From: Pyricularia pennisetigena
Lineage: Eukaryota; Ascomycota; Sordariomycetes; Magnaporthales; Pyriculariaceae
Reading direction: 5' to 3'
DNA: 64,000 nucleotides
NCBI RefSeq assembly: GCF_004337985.1
Contig: NW_021940920.1
Location: 1,100,549 to 1,164,548, forward strand
This document shows, in pieces, positions 35,689 to 47,759 of this stretch. A model generated the notes under the pieces. It saw nothing but the letters and a program-made list of their open reading frames with translations. It was not told the origin of the DNA and made no database searches. The position numbers and the translations under genes were made by a program. Position 1 is the first letter of the stretch, and every line of letters begins with the position of its first letter.

Positions 35689-36055
35689 GTAGCATGGCAT
35701 GGGGAGAGAGAGAAAAAAAACCAACAATTCCCTTTCAAGGCCGCCTCGTGCAAAAGATGGTTCCCCATGACCGTCTTGGTTTCGTTCAGCACCTTGGCCA
35801 CCTTTTCTTCGTCCCCTATCTCCTCGACGATCTGCTCCAACATGCCCACATCGTTTGTCCTACACGCGTGAATCAGGCGTTCCTGGACCGACGCGCCCTA
35901 GTGATGATGAAGGAGAAAAAAACAACAAAGCTGCGCGTTAGCGAAACGGGAGAAACGGTAAGATGCCTTTCTTCGCGCTGGGGGGGTTTTTTTCCCCAGG
36001 AACAAGGCCAAGGATATTGTCTATGTACCTCGTGTTCCTCGCCGTCTCCTGCCAT
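35134..36055 (-). CDS. Yar1-like ankyrin-repeat protein, three exons
   Basis: Complement(join(35134..35585, 35726..35897, 36029..36055)) gives 216 residues. The tiny first exon codes MAGDGEEHE and joins in frame to GASVQERLIHAC. Ankyrin repeats: RLIHACRTNDVGMLEQIV, then GNHLLHEAALKGNYDDAIDFL (across intron 2), DTPVHSAIRWT, and RTPLQLVE. The tail is acidic then basic (SSDDDAEFSGSDDEE to RRRKAKGKKV). Size, repeat number and acidic tail fit yeast Yar1, the cytosolic escort of ribosomal protein uS3 (Rps3) to the nucleus; identity with Yar1 is inference from layout. Intron 2 has a GTTGGT donor, weaker than usual, and contains a 61-base T run. Each splice junction is supported by ankyrin continuity. 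Confidence 0.82.
35627..35687. repeat. 61-base T run inside intron 2 of the Yar1-like gene
   Basis: Uninterrupted homopolymer; on the gene's sense strand it is poly-A. It lies between the donor (35725) and acceptor (35586) of the intron. The exact length may be an assembly estimate. Confidence 0.9.
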
Positions 36056-38413
36056 GTTTTTGTTTGCTTCCTTTGTCCCCGACTCGGTTTTCTGGATGCG
36101 GTCGTCTACCTTGGAGTCACAGCTGAGACTAGCAGACGGGAGGTTGTACTGGATTCGCTTCGGTCGAGGAGGGGTTCGGAATGGACAACGATTCAAGAGC
36201 TGTCCGTTGACGTCACTCTGGGCTGTGAGGGACTGATTGGTCACTTTCGCTTGATCGTCTTTGTGTTTCGTTTGAGTGAATATCGTCGGTGTTTCTGGTA
36301 CCTTTCTAGGCTGTTTGCGCGTTCAGCTCCGAGGGAAAGGTTGGTGGTAAGTAAGCTCGGTTGCTTTGTTAGCACGGGGCAGAATGGATGTCCGTCCGTT
36401 TAGCATGGCGTCAGGGGTCAGGTCGGTTGCTTCAGAGTGCATCGCCCGCGCAGCCTTGGTGGGGGCGGGGTACAGCCCAGACAGTACTTTCACAGTACTA
36501 CCATCCAACTGACAAGGTTATTTATTATTGGAGTGCCTGTTCTATTTATATTGTTCTCGACTGCGTACAAGCCTGGAATCTGGTCTCTGTAGATGGAACA
36601 TGTCTTTTTCTGGAATAATTGAGATCTTCCGAGGCTTACGAAATTTTAGGACTTAATTTGCAATTCATGTCAAGTCAATCCATGATTGTGTCTAGGGGTA
36701 CCTAGCCGCTATGACTGCGCGTTTGGGCATGTCAAAGTAAAAATTGCAATTGAATGAAAGCGTCGTTTTAATCATCGAGTAGTTAGGGGCTATCGTAGTG
36801 ATAACAAAATCTTTCATTCATTCATAGAGTCTGTATTAGTCCATAGATAGCTTTCCAAGCAAATCCAATAATCCCTCGCACCACGTAAAGGTTCAGACTC
36901 GAAAACAAGGGACTCTCCACACAGTTTCAAGAACCCATGCCGAGTTCAATCCCAAGTGCTTCACAGAGCTGCCCAACACTCGGCGTAAAGATGGGCTGAC
37001 ATGGAAAAGGTTTTAAGGGATGCGAAGAAAAGTCCAAAAAGAGTCGGTAGACCACAGCACAAACACAAAGGAAAACAACCTTCCAGCGGACGCGTCAAAC
37101 AACAACTCAACCTCAACATCCTCAAGAACACCAAGCCCGCACCATCCAAGAGTGAAGCCTCACCTGCGCAAAGGGGGAGGCTTCGGGTGGCAGTGGCGTC
37201 CCACAAGGCGGATCCGCTCGGCTTTTTCAAGGGGAGGGAATCGGTGACGGCATCAAACACCTCCAGGGTCTCCAAGCGGCGTGGGGTCCTTTTTCCAGTG
37301 GCAAATCTTTTTTTTTATTTGAAATCTTCAGCGGGGGTTTGTGGTCGCGGGAGATCTCCATTAAATAGACGATGGAGACCTTCCAGGGGACCAATTGACA
37401 TTGTTACGGATAAAACGACCGGGCCGTCCCACCAAAACCAGTAAAGGGGGGAACGGGCGGGCCCCCGTCCTCGGGGCGACGCGCATCACGGACCAGAGGA
37501 AGACTGGGTCCGGGGGATCGCTGCCAAGTGTTAAGACGGGTTGCTGACGACGCTTCCGGACAAGCGCGTCAAAGCGAGGGCCGGCGCGGCGCCTCCGACA
37601 ACGCTGGTCTACGAATCCCGGAGAGAAGTGGGTGTTGCGCGCATCCATTCTCATCAAACAGGAGAGACAGGGTCGGGGCCGCGGGCTCGCTGAGCGGTCC
37701 TCCAGCGGAGCAAGTTTTTTGTGTCGCGGGATCTCTTTGGGTGCTCGACGTCGCTTGCTTTTTGTAGGTTCCGTAATGCGAAGAGTCATGTAGACGTTTG
37801 GAAGAGCTCGAGATAGTGAGCCTTGTTGTTTGCTGATGGACGACGATGTAGCCAGGTTTGTTGGTCGTGGTATTGACTGGCTCACCAACTGGCATCAAGG
37901 TTCCAAAAGACTCTTCGCCTCTGCATTCGGAGCCGGCAAAGACGGAACAGAGATAATCAGGCAGGATTGTGTAGATGAATAAGGTATGGATCGTACACAA
38001 GGCGGCCTGAGATGAATACCGAGAGTAGAAGAAGAAGAAGTTCTAGCCACCATGTCGAAGCTGGCCAGGCGTACTAGGACGCAGAGAAAGTATCTTCTAG
38101 CCTCATACTCAGGACTAAAGTATGAACCGCCGCCCAGAGGAGGCGTGGGCGGTTGAGGAAACAACGCTCTAATCAAAGAAGATGACAAGTGGGTTCAGGT
38201 TCAATTTATACAAGATAGAGGTTGCGTCGAGTCGGTGTGCCCCACTTCGTCTGGCTTGCAGCTTTGTTTCAGCGACGGTATCGGTCGAACGATGTTGCAA
38301 TGATCTGAGGGGACTCCCTGCAAGTCTCTGGACAAATCACCTTCATCCGTTAGAAATTGAGTGCAACTCTCCGTCCAACTCGGCAGATCCCAAAGGGGTC
38401 CAGAACCACAAAC
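36056..38413. other. intergenic between divergent genes
   Basis: About 2.4 kb shared by the promoters of the Yar1-like gene (minus) and the phosphopantetheinyl transferase (plus). ORFs at 36961-37888 on both strands overlap each other, are rich in Arg, Lys and Pro, and show no domain. Confidence 0.4.
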
Positions 38414-39562
38414 ATGAATCCCGAATCTAGCCCCGAGATCATTCAATGGCTCGTCGACACCCGGAAACTATGGCCAGAAGTGGCTGAAACGAAGCAGCTA
38501 GAGACATTTCCAAGCTCAGTACGTGTACATATTTCCTACCCTGCATGCCTCCACCAGAGGAATAACCCCCCCACCGCCCATTCAATGCTCGTTCACCTGG
38601 CTAGGCCTGGCAGCGGGAAGAGGTGGACCGGAACTGAGATGCCGAGACTTTTCTTGCTAACTTGAACCCTTTCTGGCTACAAAAAGTCCCGCGCTCTTTC
38701 CGTGCTGCCGGAAGCAGAGCGCGCCGCCGTGTTGAAATATGTCTTTGCCCGTGACGCCAAGATGTCACTGGCATCGAACCTGCTGAAGCACTACGTCGTT
38801 TCGTCGAAGGGCCATGTTCCATGGAAGGAGACGACAATTACGCGGAACGCGCGCACTAAGCCCGTCTACGTCGATCCAAGCACCGGCAGGCAGCCCGTCG
38901 CCTTCAACGTCACGCACCAGGCTGGCATTGTTGCCTTGGTCGCCGTGGCCGGTGATGCCAGCGGCGGGGGCGACGCCGGAGCCATCGACGTTGGCATCGA
39001 CGTCGTCTGCACCAGCGAGAGGCGGACCCGGGACCATTCCATGATTGCGCAGAGCGGAGATGGATGGTTGCGGTTCGTGGACATGCACGCCGACGTCTTC
39101 GCGCCGGCCGAGGCGAATTACTTGAAGTTTGTGGTGCCGGGCCAAGCGGCCCGGCTGCTCAGCGCGACGCCTGGGGAGCTGACGGACTACAATCTGCGCT
39201 CCTTCTACACGCTGTGGTGCCTGCGCGAGGCGTACGTCAAGATGACGGGGGACGCCCTGCTCGCCAGTTGGCTGCCCGAGCTGGAGTTTAGGAACTTCAA
39301 GCCGCCGCCCATTCCGAGTGGTGATGGGCGCGCGGCGGGGAATATAGAGGGCGACGACGAATGTGTCGTGAAGGATCATGAAATTTGGTTTCAGGGCACA
39401 CTGGTTGACGATGCTAATGTGTGCATGCGATCATTGGGCCCGGATTACATGGTCTGCACAGCGGTGCGGACGCCAGCAGAGAAGGAGAAGGGGTTGAGTT
39501 GGGATATGGGTCCATTCAAAATCATTACGATTGATGAAATTGTCAAGTTTGCAGAGGAGTAA
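38414..39562 (+). CDS. 4'-phosphopantetheinyl transferase, Sfp/NpgA type
   Basis: Join(38414..38518, 38687..39562) gives 326 residues. Exon 1 (MNPESSPEIIQWLVDTRKLW) ends before GTACGT; exon 2 follows CTACAAAAAG with a GCTAAC branch point 27 bases earlier. The enzyme moves phosphopantetheine from CoA to a Ser of acyl- and peptidyl-carrier proteins, activating polyketide and non-ribosomal peptide synthetases and lysine biosynthesis. Motifs: DAKMSLASNLLKHY (CoA-binding front part), FNVTHQAG, the metal-binding VGIDVVCTSER, and the WCLREAYVKMTG helix with the second acidic residue. Length and motif order match fungal NpgA/Ppt1. In filamentous fungi one such enzyme usually serves all secondary metabolism and is needed for melanin and virulence (family knowledge). 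No carrier-protein gene is nearby. Confidence 0.93.
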
Positions 39563-40712
39563 TTCCAATCATGAACGTGTGTATGTTGCAGCGAATGGCT
39601 TTATACAGACTGTTCAATTGCTGAGATGGCGATTTTCACAGAGTCCTCCATACGAAGATGGAGGTTCGGATGTATGAATTGCATACGCAAGCTTTCAAAG
39701 TAAAATTGCGGCGTCTGAAATGCTACGGCTCCGTTTCGGGGACAAAAGTTGACTAAGAATAGCACTTATATGGGCTATGCTCCTCCCTCGCCCCAAAACC
39801 AAGAAAAGCCGTTGGGGTTTACGCAGTGTGCTGGGTCCCAATTCGTGACTGATGTGAGCCGATTTCCCGTCAAGCCCGTGGGGGAGGGGCGAAAAGTGTC
39901 GCTCAAGGCAGTACAAACGCCAGATAGCAATGAGCGGATTACTGGGTCTGGTCTAGTTACTTCAGGCGAAAGCTACTTTCAAGCCTAGCCCAAACACTGC
40001 CTCACAGGATCACTAAGAAACCTGGACTGAGCACCGTCCGCGTAATCTTGTCTAGACAAGCAGCGGACACATTGATCGAGGCACAGGGGAATTGAGGTTG
40101 CCTATCCTCATCAGCAAATAAAGTGGTGGTGTGGTGCAAACGTCATTTTGTTGCAAACAGAGCAATAACTGCGTAGCTTCCCCCCTAATTTCTATCCCGC
40201 CACGACACCAACCCGTGGCTAGAGGTCGACACCAGAACAGAACCTGTCCCAAACAACCAAATCACTATTGAAAGAATTTCCCGATCAATTTTTGTCATCC
40301 GTGTCTGTCAATCCGATTCTGCGACACTTCATCTCAACCTTCCTCAGACCTTGTCGTCCATCTCCTGTCTACGAGCCACTCATCTGTTACCCCGCCCCAC
40401 ATCTTAAAGTTTGATCGGGCGCAACCTCTCAGCCTTCCAGGCACAGTGAGGGGCTTTTTCAACCAGCTTTAGCTCGGAGCAAGTTGCTTGCTAGACTAGT
40501 GCTTCGCATTGGGGAAGGAAAGCTGGAACTCAGTCTTGCTTGGTTCAGGCCAGACAACATACAAAAAACAACAATAACCAAACCACGTACAGGTAACGGA
40601 CCAGGGTAGCTCAAGCAACAACTTGACTGCATGCAGGCAGGTGCTATTGGAAGTGTGGAAGAAATTTGAAGAACCTTCGACTCGGCGACCGAGCAGAAGG
40701 TAGCCCTCGACA
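39563..40712. other. intergenic
   Basis: 3' flank of the transferase and promoter/leader of the oxysterol-binding protein gene, with a CTAGACTAG site at 40491-40499. No gene seen. Confidence 0.5.
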
Positions 40713-43700
40713 ATGTCGGAAGCGGGCGATAGGTATGTACCTTAGCTATCTAGCACAGCACAGCACGGACTTGGCTCTTTTTGATGGGTATACACCAATG
40801 TTGAGACGATGTGACCCGACAAACGCCAATTTTTTGACACACTGGCTCGGTATACTGATTGCTTGTTCATACTGTGTTGCAGCTCACATAAACGATCAAA
40901 ATCTAAGTCGTCCGCTGCTCTTTCGATACTTCGTCGAAAAGATCGGAAAAGCGGCGACGAGGACGACGGCATCTCCGACGACGGCTCCTCCCTGGGCCAA
41001 ACCCAACACTCGCGAAATTCGACCAGTCTCGCGCCACCTCTGACCTCCAGTCTCTCGCAAACATCTACAACAATGTCGCAGCAACAATCCACCGCTGCCC
41101 ACTCCTCCAGGACGCATGCCAGAGTCCCCTCGGCCAGTATTCCATCCTACCAACAAGGCCCAGCATCTGCATCCAAGTCCAACATGACGCTAGTCGACAA
41201 GGCTGCCTCCCTTGAACAATCCGTACGCAAGTTTCGCGTGGTAGAGGCCTTGCGCAACGGCGACTCGGCATCGATCTCCAAAGCAATCAGGGAGTCGGCA
41301 GATGGTGGTCGTCGCGCCAGCACCGCGTCGTTGACGGGTGGGACGGGGTTGATACTAGACGACACGACGGTTCTGCACCTCGCCATTCAGTGCGCGGAAC
41401 TCACTGTCGTCGAATACGTTCTCTCTGACGGCGCCGGCTACATTGACATCAACTCGCGCGACAAGGACGGAAACACCCCACTTCACATCGCAGCCCAGCA
41501 GGGCCGCTCGCAGATTGTGCGAATGCTACTCGAACGAGAGGGCATCAACGATTCCATTGCGAACTTCCAGGGTCGCCTCCCGATCGACCTCGCCCGCAAT
41601 CCTGATATCTTCCAGCAGCTGCAACTGTCACGGTCCATCTTTGCGGATGAAAAAGTAAAAGAGGTGCAGGAGCTCATCGCGGCCAACGACTACAAGAAGT
41701 TGGAGGAGCTCCTCGAGGAGCCCCGGGTCAAGACTGTCCTCGACATTAACGGAACCGAGTTTGTCTCCGATCCGATCACCTCGCAATCGGGCGGGACGCT
41801 GCTCCATGAGGCTGCCAGGCGCAAGAACAACAAGCTTATACAGGTGCTGCTCCTGCATGGTGCCGACCCCTTCCGCAGAGACCGCAAGGGCAAGTTGCCT
41901 CAGGATGTGACCAAGGACGACGTCACCAGGGCCATGCTCAAGAAGTCGCCCGCTGCAGTTGCAGCCCAGCGGGGCATCCAAGAGAAGACGGTTCTCGGCC
42001 AAGCCGCATCCCAAGGGGTGGCCTCGGCATCCCCCGGGGATCCGTTAGCTGGTCGCGAGGCCCGAGAGATGAAGGGATACCTAAAGAAGTGGACAAATTA
42101 CCGCAAGGGCTATCAGTTGCGCTGGTTCGTGCTCGAGGACGGGGTGCTAAGCTATTACAAGCACCAGGACGATACCGGCTCCGCATGTCGCGGCGCCATA
42201 AACATGCGCATCGCGAGATTGCACATGAGCCCGGACGAGAAGACCAAGTTCGAGATTATTGGAAAGTCGTCAGTCAAATACACCCTAAAGGCGAACCACG
42301 AGGTTGAGGCCAAGCGCTGGTTCTGGGCCTTGAACAACTCGATTCAATTTTCCAAAGACCAACAGAAGGAAGAAGACCGCCAACGTGCTCGCGACGCTGA
42401 GCTACTGGCTCAGGCCAAGGCAGGGCATAACCACAGTGGCTCGATCTCCGGGGATGTTTCTGAGGCTGCTAGTGTGGCCGAATCGAAATCAAGGACAAGC
42501 CTGCAGATAAACAGGATGCACTCAACCGCTTCGCACCGGCCCAGCGATATGGGTGCTAGCACAGCTGGTAGCGAGGCCGGAGATGCGCCTGTGAACGACG
42601 GGAGGTTTGAGAACGAAGGCGGGAAAGGTACCGGTACAGCGCCGACCATGTATGACGACCTTGACGATGATGACGACGAAGATAACAACTCGAGCAGGGG
42701 TGGTGGACAGCCTCCGGTGACCAAGGATGCGTTCAACATCACGGCGCAATCAGCCCGACTGCAGCTGGAGACTCTTGCTTCGGTGAACGCGGCCATGATT
42801 GCTGAGTCGGGCAAACAGTCAAGTCTTTCCCTCTCAGACCCACAGGTGACGCAGGCGTTGCAGACGTACGATGCGGCTGTCCGTTCGCTGACGGGGCTTG
42901 TCGGTGATCTGCTACGCATCTCGCGGGACAGGGACGCATACTGGCAGCACAGATTGGACCGCGAGTCAGACATGAGGCGAATGTGGGAGGAGAGCATGGC
43001 ACAGGTTGCCCAGGAGCAGGAGGAGCTCAAGGTGAGGGTAGGAGAGGCGGAGGAGAAGAAGAAGGCTGCAAAGAGGATTCTTAAGGAGGTCATCGCTTCC
43101 GGTGGGCTCGAGGATCAGACCGCCGCAGGGTTAGGCATCGACTCGTCGCCGGCGCTAATTCAGTCCGAGGCTGTCGAGGCAGAGGCTCAAGATACACCCA
43201 AGCCAGCAGCCGATGCAGGTTTCACTCGGGCCAAGTCACCCGTTCTTAGTATTCAGCGACGGCAGACGGCGCTTGCGCAGGTGGCCGACATGTCAGACTC
43301 GGAAACCGAGGACGAGGATGAGTTCTTTGATGCCATCGATGCCGGTGAAGTTGAGGTTGACCCCGCTATGCCGCAGTCTGAGACTTCGCCTGCTGGGGAC
43401 AACCAAATAGTTGTCTCTTCCGGGGTTGATATCAGCAGCTCATTCAAAGGTTATGAGAACGGAATAAGGACGAGGCTCAAGATCGATGCTGACAACAGGC
43501 CAAAGATCTCACTCTGGGTAAGCTACTCCCTCGGCTGTCTGTCGGGATTACAAAACGACCACCAGTTGGACTAACTAGATGTCTACAGGGAATCCTCAAA
43601 TCAATGATTGGCAAGGATATGACGAAGATGACTCTGCCCGTTACTTTCAACGAACCTACATCACTATTATATCGCTGCGGTGAAGATATGGAGTATGCCG

Positions 43701-44782
43701 ACTTGCTAGACCTTGCCGCTGAGCGGTCTGACTCTATCGAGCGGTTGGTGTATGTGGCAGCTTTTGCGGCTTCCGAGTACGCTTCGACAATAGACCGAGT
43801 GGCCAAACCGTTCAACCCGCTTCTGGGCGAGACGTTCGAGTACGTCCGGCCAGACAAGAACTACCGCTTCTTCATCGAGCAGGTCAGCCACCACCCGCCG
43901 GTGGGTGCTGCATGGGCCGAGAGCCCAAACTGGACGTACTGGGGCGAATCCGCGGTCAAGTCCAAGTTCTACGGCCGGTCCTTTGATATCAACCCGCTGG
44001 GATCTTGGTTCCTGAAGTTGCGGCCCAAGTCTGGCGGCAAAGAAGATCTGTACACGTGGAAGAAGGTTACCACCAGTGTGGTTGGCATCATTACCGGCAA
44101 TCCCGTAGTAGACAACTACGGGCCTATGGAGATCAAGAACTGGACTACAGGCGAGATTTGCTACCTTGACTTCAAGGCACGAGGTTGGAAGGCGTCGTCG
44201 GCGTACCTAATCAGCGGCAAGATTGTGGACGCTGACGGACGGGTGCGGGTAAGCTTGGGTGGACGATGGAACTCGCGCTTGTACGCGCGTCTGACGCCGG
44301 GTTACGAGGCTACGGTTGAGGAACCGAAGAACGCCGACACGGCCGGGGTGCATCGTGGTAGCATGACGGACACGAACAAGGCCTTTGTCGTTTGGCAGGC
44401 AAACCCGCGACCCAAGGATATACCGTTCAATCTGACGCCATTTGTCATGACTTTCAACCACATCGACGACAAACTGGAGCCTTGGCTGGCGCCCACTGAT
44501 TCGCGACTCCGTCCGGACCAGCGGGCGATGGAGGAGGGGCGGTACGACGACGCCGGGGAGGAAAAGAACAGGCTCGAGGAGGCGCAACGGGCGCGTAGGC
44601 GCCAGCGTGAGGAAAAAGGGGAGGAATTTGTGCCCAAGTGGTTCGAGAAGGCGCGGTGCGAGATCACTGGCGAAGAGTACTGGCGTTTCAACGGCGGGTA
44701 CTGGGAGGCCAGGGAGCGGGTGGCCACTGAGGGGAAGAAGGCGTGGGAAGGCTGCGAGCCGATTTACGAGGATTTTGCGTAA
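40713..44782 (+). CDS. oxysterol-binding protein, Osh1/2-like (ankyrin, PH, FFAT, ORD)
   Basis: Join(40713..40732, 40883..43517, 43589..44782) gives 1282 residues. The first exon holds only MSEAGD and two bases; donor GTATGT and acceptor GTTGCAG keep frame into SSHKRSKSK. Ankyrin repeats occupy about 160-390 ([57 protein letters not shown]). The PH domain is about 400-500 ([19 protein letters not shown]). Then come an acidic, disordered linker and a coiled-coil. An FFAT motif, EFFDAID at 820-826 in an acidic context, should bind ER VAP proteins. The lipid-transfer ORD starts about 886 ([15 protein letters not shown]), with the signature EQVSHHPP at 982-989. This layout fits yeast Osh1/Osh2, which move sterol and PI4P at ER contact sites. 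Intron 2 is 71 bases. Confidence 0.95.
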
Positions 44783-45742
44783 TGTGGTGCGCTCGAAAGA
44801 AGTTTGCGGGTCGTCAGGCTGTCTGTTGTGTTTTTGTGTAGGGGGGTTTTGTCTTGGGGTTGAATATGTTTATACAGACTCTTTCTCGATAATATCGTCT
44901 TTTTATTATTTCTTATCGCCATTGTCGGCATAGTATGCAAGATACTCGAGGGGGCGCGTACATGGAAGTCTCGGTGTTTAAAAAAATAAAAATAAAAAAA
45001 AAAAAAAACAAATTTGTGGACATNNNNNNNNNNNNNNNNNNNNNNNNNNNNNNNNNNNNNNNNNNNNNNNNNNNNNNNNNNNNNNNNNNNNNNNNNNNNN
45101 NNNNNNNNNNNNNNNNNNNNNNNNNNNNNNNNNNNNNNNNNNNNNNNNNNNNNNNNNNNNNNNNNNNNNNNNNNNNNNNNNNNNNNNNNNNNNNNNNNNN
45201 NNNNNNNNNNNNNNNNNNNNNNNNNNNNNNNNNNNNNNNNNNNNNNNNNNNNNNNNNNNNNNNNNNNNNNGTTCACGGTAAAAAAAAATACTTTATCTGT
45301 CTACCTTTGTCACATTCGAGGAGGCATGTTTTCTTCAGTTTCTACCACGAACTATATCTAGATCAACTTTTTTTTGTCGGTGTTTGTGTACTCGAAAAAA
45401 AAGCTATATATTTATGGTTCGCCAGTTAGCGGTACCTCTTACGGGTTCAACGTCCTTGCCTGTCATTCCGAGACGCAATAGGCGTGCACGCATCTCTGAG
45501 GGAGGGGTCAGCTAGATGTTTGAGTGGGCAGTTGATGATTCTTCAGTCATCGCAAGACTGACCATAAACAGGGATACATACATGCCTAGTCACCTGAGAC
45601 AATGGAGGTGTGATATTCCACCCCCGCTGTCTGATTATTTTCATATTTCGCAAAGAAAAAAGAAAAAGAAAAAAAGACGACAAGACGCTCGAACAATCGA
45701 AACAGCCTCCTGCTGACCAAAAATATAAAAACCAGCATATAG
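44783..45742. other. intergenic with 247-base assembly gap
   Basis: 3' flank of the oxysterol-binding protein gene, an A-rich stretch just before the gap, the gap at 45024-45270, then sequence that should hold the 5' end of the next gene. A short open stretch with an ATG at 45583 could be its first exon. Confidence 0.4.
45024..45270. other. assembly gap (247 N)
   Basis: Run of N next to an A-rich low-complexity tract. Confidence 0.98.
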
Positions 45743-47277
45743 CACAAGCTCCCCGCCAACCAGGCTTCCCCGGCTGGACGCAGACGCCGATCCCGGGCGT
45801 CTCGCTCTCGGCCGGCGGGCTGCTCGCGCTCGCGGACCTGACGACGGTCGCGCAGCGCACGGCCATCAAGGGCGGATCGTCGTGGCTGGACAGCCTTCTT
45901 CTCGTCCCGGGCTTGCACTACCAGCAGGCGGCCGACGAGGTTGCGCGGAGCGGCGGCGGCGGATGGAGCTGGGGTTGGGACTACGGTGGCGGCGGCGGTG
46001 GCGGCGGGGTTGCTCCTTCTGCTGCAGATGGCTTCGTCGGCATAGTCAACAACTCGGCCTTGATGATGTACCTGAACCGCGTTGCGCACCAGGCGCGGGA
46101 GCGCCGTGGCGGGGATGAGGTTGTCTTTCTTGATGTGGGTGCCTTGAGTAAGAGAAAGGGGAGGAAGGGGAAAGAGGGTGGAGTCGATGAGGATGATGGT
46201 GACGACGGTCATGGTCTGGATTTGGGATGGCTCTCGCACTGGTTGTACCTGATGAGCCCAGTTCTAACTATCGCGGCCTTGGTCATGTTGATTCTGGTTG
46301 AGGATTGTAGGTTTCTTTTCGTTTCTATTTTTTCTTCTTTTCTTTTGTTGCCCTACCATATTACCTCCAAAAAAAAGTCACCGCAACAAGGGAGTCTGAG
46401 CTGACCAGACCAAAAACCCCCGACGCAAATTCCAGGGTGGGCGCTTGGTTGCATCCTCACGCTCATGATATCCCGCATCCTCAACATCTGGGTGATCAAA
46501 CAGCGCTCGCGAAAAAAAGTCCACTTCAGCCCACCAGAAACAGAAGCCCGACGACCGTCGACGACGACAGCAGAGTCCAGCATGAGCGACACATCCCGCG
46601 TCCGCCGCCACCGCCGCCGGCACGAACGACAGCAGCGCGTTACTGCTACCACCAAGCCCCCACAACCAACACCATCCCCACAGCCAGCACTCACGTCCGC
46701 GGCGCCACCGACCAGCAACTCGACGCAGATAACCATAACCCTGCCCGGCAGCGCGGGCCGCGTGCGACTCCGCGGCAGGCCGGCTGACCTGCACGCCGTC
46801 ACGACCGAGACGTGGATGCGGGCCAAGACGCGGCGCGAGGGCTACCTCGAGGCGGCCGCCAAGTTGCTCGTGTACCTCGTCGCGGCCGTGAGCGGAAACT
46901 GGACGCAGGCCGGCGCCATCGTGGTCATGGTGCTGCTGCTGGCCAGCGCGGGGCTCCTGGCGCTCAGCAATGGGTGCGCGAGGGGCGTCGAGGTGAACGG
47001 GAGGATTGTTGCTGCTGGACCGGGCGGTGCCAAGGAGAAAGGGGTCGCCGATGCTGAGAAGGATGCCGTTCGGAGGAGTCGCGATGGTGACGGCGGGACC
47101 GGTGGAGGAGGCTTCTATAACAATGGCGGTGGGAGCTGGGGTGTTGGGTCTGGGAGGGAGCGTCGTGGTGACAATGGTGAGATGGATGACTGGGCTGAAA
47201 GGGGGATGGCGGCTGGGATTCGCAAGACGGAGGACGGTGGAGGTTATCCCTACCTATACTCCCCAACAAGCGACTGA
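45743..47277 (+). CDS. multi-pass membrane protein of unknown function (5' end unresolved)
   Basis: Two exons are clear: 45743(?)..46306 and 46436..47277, joined T|GG to give VEDWWALGCIL; donor GTAGGT, CTGAC branch, acceptor TTCCAG. The first lacks an ATG, so a 5' exon is missing. One workable choice starts at 45583 (MPSHLRQWR) with a GTGATA donor near 45609; the gap upstream leaves others. About 470 residues are visible: a soluble start with a Gly/Trp-rich loop (GGGGWSWGWDYGGGGGGGG), two adjoining membrane helices around SPVLTIAALVMLILVEDWW and ALGCILTLMISRIL, a basic Pro/Thr-rich loop, then two more helices (AAKLLVYLVAAVSG and AIVVMVLLLASAGLLAL) and a Gly-rich, charged tail. No family with known function is recognised. 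Confidence 0.65.
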
Positions 47278-47759
47278 GACAAAACCCATTATTATTCATC
47301 ATTTTCGTGGGAATGATAGCGTTCCACGTGAAAAACCACAACAAGTAGTATGTATGTATGATATATACCAAGGATATCATCATTCAATGGTTGCAACCAT
47401 CAAACTCGAGACCAAGAAGAAGAACAATAAAACGGTGCCGTGGACATGGCCTCGTCACAGACAAGGGCATCAAAATGATAAATAAGGTAATAAAAAGAGG
47501 CAGGAGCAGGAATCAAGTATGCCTTGACATATGCCATTACTACACCAACCAAGAGACATGATAAATAGGCTCCGAGTAAGAATATGAAGAGAAGAAAACG
47601 AAACTCCGACCGATGAATGTGTTTGGATCGTGATGCAACCAAACTCCCCCAAACTCGCTAGGTAATCATCCACAGAGAACCAACAGCAACAACGTCGCCG
47701 TTGTCGTCATCATCGACAAAGAAAAGACCGAATTTCCCCCAAGCAAGGGGTCAGCAAAT
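47278..47759. other. intergenic between convergent genes
   Basis: 3' flanks of the membrane protein gene and the RhoGAP gene; A-rich, no gene seen. Confidence 0.5.

Noticed and set aside
35586..35849. ORFs with long Lys or Phe runs over the T tract at 35627-35687
   Set aside because: They read the intronic homopolymer and are not extra exons of the ankyrin protein.
36961..37888. overlapping ORFs on both strands between the Yar1-like and transferase genes
   Set aside because: Arg/Lys/Pro-rich with no motif, overlapping on both strands, and no consistent exon structure; promoter DNA is more likely.
38765..39379. 204-codon minus-strand ORF over the phosphopantetheinyl transferase
   Set aside because: Antisense of a strongly supported gene.
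42410..43093. 227-codon minus-strand Ser-rich ORF over the oxysterol-binding protein gene
   Set aside because: Antisense of the acidic linker; the Ser/Leu richness is a complement effect.
44764..45429. ORFs running through the 247-base N gap
   Set aside because: Translation of N is meaningless; these are products of the gap.
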